A stretch of 64,000 nt of DNA from Sipunculus nudus (taxonomy: Eukaryota; Annelida; Sipuncula; Golfingiida; Sipunculidae): contig CM049315.1 of assembly GCA_026874595.1 (NCBI GenBank), forward strand, positions 18,121,664 to 18,185,663, given 5' to 3'. A program made the position numbers and the translations under genes. Position 1 is the first letter of the stretch. Every line of letters begins with the position of its first letter. The notes beneath the pieces are model-generated. The model was not told the origin of the DNA. It saw only the letters and a list, made by a program, of their open reading frames with translations, and ran no database searches. This document shows positions 59,591-64,000 of this stretch, one piece after another.

Positions 59591-60755
59591 AATCGGTGTT
59601 TCTACACGTGGCAATACATTGGTGAATCTTTTTGCGATTATCTCATTCCGATCATTCTGATGTCATGGCTTGCAACCTGCCAGTTTTTTTTTTTTTTTTT
59701 TTTGGAAGGCCGTTGCAGTGGCCGCTATAATTACCACACAATTTGAGCTTCTTTGCACATTCAATGGCCATTGGGGTTATACATCAATATCGGATACTAT
59801 TCACTGGACAGCAGACTGTGGTGACTATGTGCCTTGAAACCTGAGATTTGTAGGGAAATATTTTGCCCCAAAAGTTTATGTAAATTACAAAATTAATATG
59901 TATATTAAATAATTGGTAAAGAATATAACAAGGTCATTTTATTGAGCAACCTATACATTTTATAGGATTTTCCATTTTCATCTCTTGGCAGTCATTAAAG
60001 TGTGTTCAGTTGTTTACAGACATTGATCATAATTTAAAATGTTATTATCGTGCCAAACATTGTCTGTGACCATACAAAGTTCTCAAGAGAATCGGTCAAG
60101 CTATCTCTTCAAAACTATCGTGGACAGGGGAGAACCAGGGATATATAAGACTTCTTAAGGAAGAACCATATATTCTAACCCTTTGTGATTGAAACTTTGT
60201 TAACAAAGGGGTTTTCGCTTGTTTAAACATGCGCAAAGCCGTTCAACCTAATGGAATTCCACCACGTCATCTGGGAACCTGTGCGAACGAAGTGTCCCTA
60301 ATTTTTACTTTTCAACTGCATGGTCCCTGCGAACGAGCAGTGCCGGACATTTTCGGTTATCATCCCAGTCCCAGAGAAATCTGCTGTATCCTGCTTGAAT
60401 GATTATCATTCTGTCGCTCGATCGACTTCAGTTATTGCATAGAGCTTTGTCAGATTAGTCTTTAATTATCTTTAAAGTTGCGATCTGTATTTTCAAACAT
60501 CTCGATATGCGAGAACCTATTTATATGACTGTGTGCCAAAGTCTGATGACTACCTGATAGTGAATTTTGGGGATGACACATTCGTCACTAGGCTTATTCG
60601 AGAAGGTAACGAGGTGCATGAATACCGTCATAAAATTTGAACACTTCGCTGCGTGGTGTCAGAAAACAACTTAGCGCTGAATGTTTTCGGCGTAAAAGAT
60701 CAAAGTTCTTGCACTTGAGAAATTAACTTTTTTTGCGGTAGAAATTGTTTGTTTT
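59591..60755. other. Intergenic DNA, no gene recognised
   Basis: A T-run lies near 59684-59703. Otherwise featureless. Confidence 0.4.
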
Positions 60756-62752
60756 TAGCTCAGCTGACTTTCAGTCATGCTGAGCTATAGCGATCACTCT
60801 TTGTCCGTCGTCCGTCTAGCTGTCCGTCTGTCTGTCCGTTAACCAGGCACAAATCGTAACCGCTGTACCTTGAATCTTGTAACTTGACATTCTGAGGATC
60901 CATGAAAAATCTCCTTGGAAACCAGAAATTAGGTTTCTGTTACCCATATCCTTCGAGCTATGGGGCCCCAAAGTACCCCCCAGAATAGTGAAAAATTTCA
61001 TTAAAAGAACTTCTATATCTGATTAACTACATCACCGATGGTCATGATTTTTGGCATACATATTGATCATGAGATGTTTCATCAGTTCCTGCAGACGTGT
61101 GGCGCCACCTATATTTTTCAATTTTTTACAATTTTTTTTTCTCTATTTTTGAGACCTTTAAGGATGTAGTTATCTGTCAACAGGGTTCAAATTGCAACGA
61201 CTGGACCTAGAATCTTCATTCTTGACACACAGGGAGACCCATGAAAAGTCTCCATGGTGACCTGGAATTAGGTCTCTGTTACCCATATCCTTTGAGCTAA
61301 GGCACTCCAAAGTACAGCTCAGAATAATGGAAAATTTGATACAAAAGCTGAAGTATCTGAACAACTAATGCAGAGATCACCATAATTGTTTGCATGGATA
61401 TTGATCATGGAGTGTTTCCTCAGTTTCAGCAGCCTGGGTGCGCCACCTCTATTTTTTTCGATTTTTTACGAATGTTTTTCTCTATTTTTGAGACCTTTTA
61501 AACTGTGGACTCTGTTAACAGGGCACAAATCATAACAATTGGACCTAGAATCTTCATTCTTGACATTCTGAGAGGCCTATGAAAAGTCTCCATGGGAACC
61601 TCAAATTAGGTCTCTGTTACCCATATCCTTCGAGCTATGGAGCCCCAAAGTACCCCCCAGAATAGTGAAAAATTTCATACAAAAACTTCAATATCTCCTT
61701 AACTACATCACTGATAGTCATGATTTTTGGCATACATATTGATCATGAGATGTTTCATCAGTTTCTGCAGACTTGTGGCGCCTCCTGTATTTTTCAAATT
61801 TTTACAATTTTTTTTCTCTATTTTTGAGACCTTTAAGGATGTAGTTATCTGTCAACAGGGTTCAAATTGTAACGACTGGACCTAGAATCTTCATTCTTGA
61901 CACACAGGGAGACCCATGAAAAGTCTCCATGGAAACCTGAAATTAGGTCTCTGTTACCCATATCCTTTGAGCTATGGCACTCCAAAGTACAGCTCAGAAT
62001 AATGGAAAATTTGATACAAAAGCGGAAGAATCTGAACAACTAATGCAGAGATCACCATAATTGTTTGCATGGATATTGATCATGGCGTGTTTCCTCAGTT
62101 TCAGCAGCCTGGGTGCGCCACCTCTATTTTTTTCGAGTTTTTTTCTCTATTTTTGACACCTTTTAAAATGTGGACTCTGTTAACAGGGCACAAATCATAA
62201 CAACTGGACCTAGAATCTTCATTCTTTACACACAGGGAGACCCATGAAAAATCTCCATGGAAACCTGAAATTAGGTCTCTGTTACTCATATCCATTAAGC
62301 TGTATGGCTCCAAGATACCCCCCAGAATAATGAAAAAATTGATACAAAAACTCCAGTATCTCAATAACTAACATGAAATTAGGTCTCTGTTACCCATATC
62401 CTCCATGCTATGGGACTCCAAAGTATCCCTCAGAATATTTGGAAAATTTGATACAAAAGCTGAAGTATCTGAACAACTAATCCAGAGACCACCATGCTTC
62501 TTTGCATGGATAATGACCATTAAGTCTTTTTATTAGTTTCTGCAGACTGGTGGAGCCACCTGTAATTTTTTTAAAGTTGACACATTTTTTCTCTATTTTT
62601 TAGATATATTAATACAGACACAATCTCAGCCTGTTGGTTAATCTGTTTGATGCTTCAGTTGAATGGGTATATACTTCCATTCAGATGATAAAATTTCCTT
62701 TTGCAAATCTCTTCCCAGTCAGCTGAGCGCCATGACCCATGGGTCACTTGTT
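60756..62752 (-). mobile_element. Pearl/Helentron-like element, minus orientation, 337-bp internal repeats
   Basis: Read on the minus strand, the left end (AACAAGTGACCCATGGGTCA then TGGCGCTCAGCTGACTG) lies at 62752 and the right-end hairpin (AGCTCAGC, TGACT, loop, AGTCA, GCTGAGCT) at 60756, preceded by the CCGTCCGTC tract. Five internal units start at about 60844, 61181, 61519, 61856 and 62184 (spacing 337, 338, 337, 328), followed by a partial sixth. Units alternate between a 'cagggcacaaatc' type and a 'cagggttcaaattg' type. Repeated minus-strand frames with K-D-M-G-N-R-D-L-I are by-products of the repeat. Confidence 0.65.
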
Positions 62753-64000
62753 AATTTTTAGGTATCCATATATCATCAAACTTTAAGTGGGAGGAAAATG
62801 TAAATTATTGTTGGAAGATGGCCAACCAACGCTTGTACTTTTTAAGGGGTCTTAAATGGTTTAGTCTGGGCTTCCTGGTGCTGATGTTATTTTACAAAGC
62901 AGTTAAAGAGGATTCTTGATGCGAGCTGTCAGTGTATGGGGAGGAAGCATCTATGCCCAGGACTGAAGTTTACTTAATAGCATTGTTAAAATAGCTGGGA
63001 AGATAATCGGTACTTCCTTATCATCTTTGCAGTCAATTTACAACAGAGACTGCTTAAGGTGACACCGTCGTCTGTAAACCCTAAAATTCTCTTTTTTTTT
63101 AAACAGGGGTACTAGTATTAGGTCATTTACTTTCAAATATACTTGATAAAATGCGAAAACGGTGAATTTTCAACATAAACTACATGCTTTATTCATCCCC
63201 GCGCACCATCTATTTCAGTTAGTGAAATCTCGACTTCATTACCAGTCTTTACCAAGTTGCTCAAAAAAAACCTTACCCAGTACATTCGTATCAGCGGTCC
63301 AGGAACTAAACCGGTCCCTTGCATGAAACTAATCTGTGGACAATAACCTGTTATTTTCTTGTTTCAATGTATTCTTTTACAACATGCTAGTCAAGATTTA
63401 CTATTGTATGTAATATTTTTATTATGTATATGTAACAAATAAAATTTCTCTCTGATAGGACTCAAAAGAAAGAACCACTAGCATTATTTCATATCTGAGG
63501 GAGGAACCACAGATAAAGACCATGACATTTAAAGTGCTGAAAAACTTGGTTTTTTTTTGTGTAGCTCGCAGCATATAGCTCATAGCCTCAAACCAATTAA
63601 AGGATTAACATCAATATGAGGCTCATACCATAGCCTCATACCAACCAAAGGATTAATATTGACATGCCTGTAAAACCTGGTGGTCTCTGAATCTCCCTCA
63701 AGATCACAGTGTACACTGGTAATCATATACAGTGATTCCTGCTTAGATCGACCACACTTATAGCCAAAGAAAAGCTGTGGTTAAAAGGGGGATGGTCATG
63801 TTCCGATAGGGTCACCCAGGCCAGGGCCCACTGTGGCATATTAGTATATTCCTGGATGTCTGTTGTAGCTCTGGCTATTACCTCTTAAAAGTAAAACTCA
63901 AACATCATTTACAAAAGAACAAAAAGATTCAAGGTTCTGGTGATATATACATTTAATTACAAAATAATTTTGTAAAACATGGGAATTTATTTGACTGAAT
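62753..64000. other. Intergenic DNA, small duplication at 63578-63666
   Basis: No gene was recognised. A duplication of about 45 bases (GCTCATA, TAGCCTCA, ACCAA, AAAGGATTAA) sits at 63578-63666. The remaining sequence up to the window end shows no frame of note. Confidence 0.4.

Noticed and set aside
60816-62364. Repeated minus-strand frames containing K-D-M-G-N-R-D-L-I
   Set aside because: They follow the 337-bp internal repeat of a mobile element and are short (61-88 codons).

Overview
This window looks like gene-poor nuclear DNA from an AT-rich invertebrate animal genome. Evidence is the split coding sequence with canonical splice sites, tRNA-derived SINE, 5'-truncated non-LTR retroelements, abundant (TA)n microsatellites, many short inverted-repeat elements, and elements with internal tandem repeats plus an (ACGG)n tract. 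That last architecture is known from the bivalve 'pearl' elements and related Helentron-associated non-autonomous elements, so a mollusc, perhaps a bivalve, is my best guess (inference). There is no prokaryotic operon structure, CRISPR array, rRNA gene or stand-alone tRNA gene.

Genes. Two loci have support. (1) A minus-strand gene has an ectodomain exon at 475-1440 that resembles the N-terminal extracellular region of THSD1 (thrombospondin type-1 domain-containing protein 1). A candidate signal-peptide exon lies 45 kb upstream at 46382-46454. Both exons meet the intervening intron in phase 1. If they belong together, about 70% of the window is one giant first intron, and the TSP1 and membrane-spanning exons lie beyond base 1. 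(2) A plus-strand candidate of two exons (56867-57076 and 58881-58934) encodes an unrecognised 87-residue protein. It starts in CpG-richer DNA and has an AATAAA signal downstream.

Layout. 1-1.6 kb: THSD1-like exon. 1.6-3.7 kb: 184-bp duplication, a pearl-like element and a SINE. 3.7-9.8 kb: intronic DNA with SSRs and a few GC-richer islands. 9.9-12.6 kb: pearl-like element. 14.3-19.8 kb: nested elements, including a retroelement fragment flanked by a 283-bp direct duplication and a decayed reverse transcriptase. 24.5-25.2 kb: duplicated repeat. 27.6-29.1 kb: large 49/50-bp minisatellite. 31.6-36.7 kb: three inverted-repeat elements. 42.0-43.0 kb: two adjacent 30-bp minisatellites. 44.4-44.8 kb: 44-bp minisatellite. 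46.4-46.8 kb: signal-peptide exon and GC-richer flank. 49.8 kb: small MITE with a 5-bp target duplication. 54.3-55.2 kb: second tandem-repeat element family. 55.8-56.1 kb: foldback MITE fused to a compound microsatellite. 56.7-59.3 kb: candidate small gene. 60.8-62.8 kb: minus-oriented pearl-like element with 337-bp internal repeats.

Most remaining open frames are by-products of tandem repeats or chance. I did not find a convincing new multi-gene system. The most unusual items are the giant-intron gene model, the long target duplication, and the tandem-repeat mobile elements.
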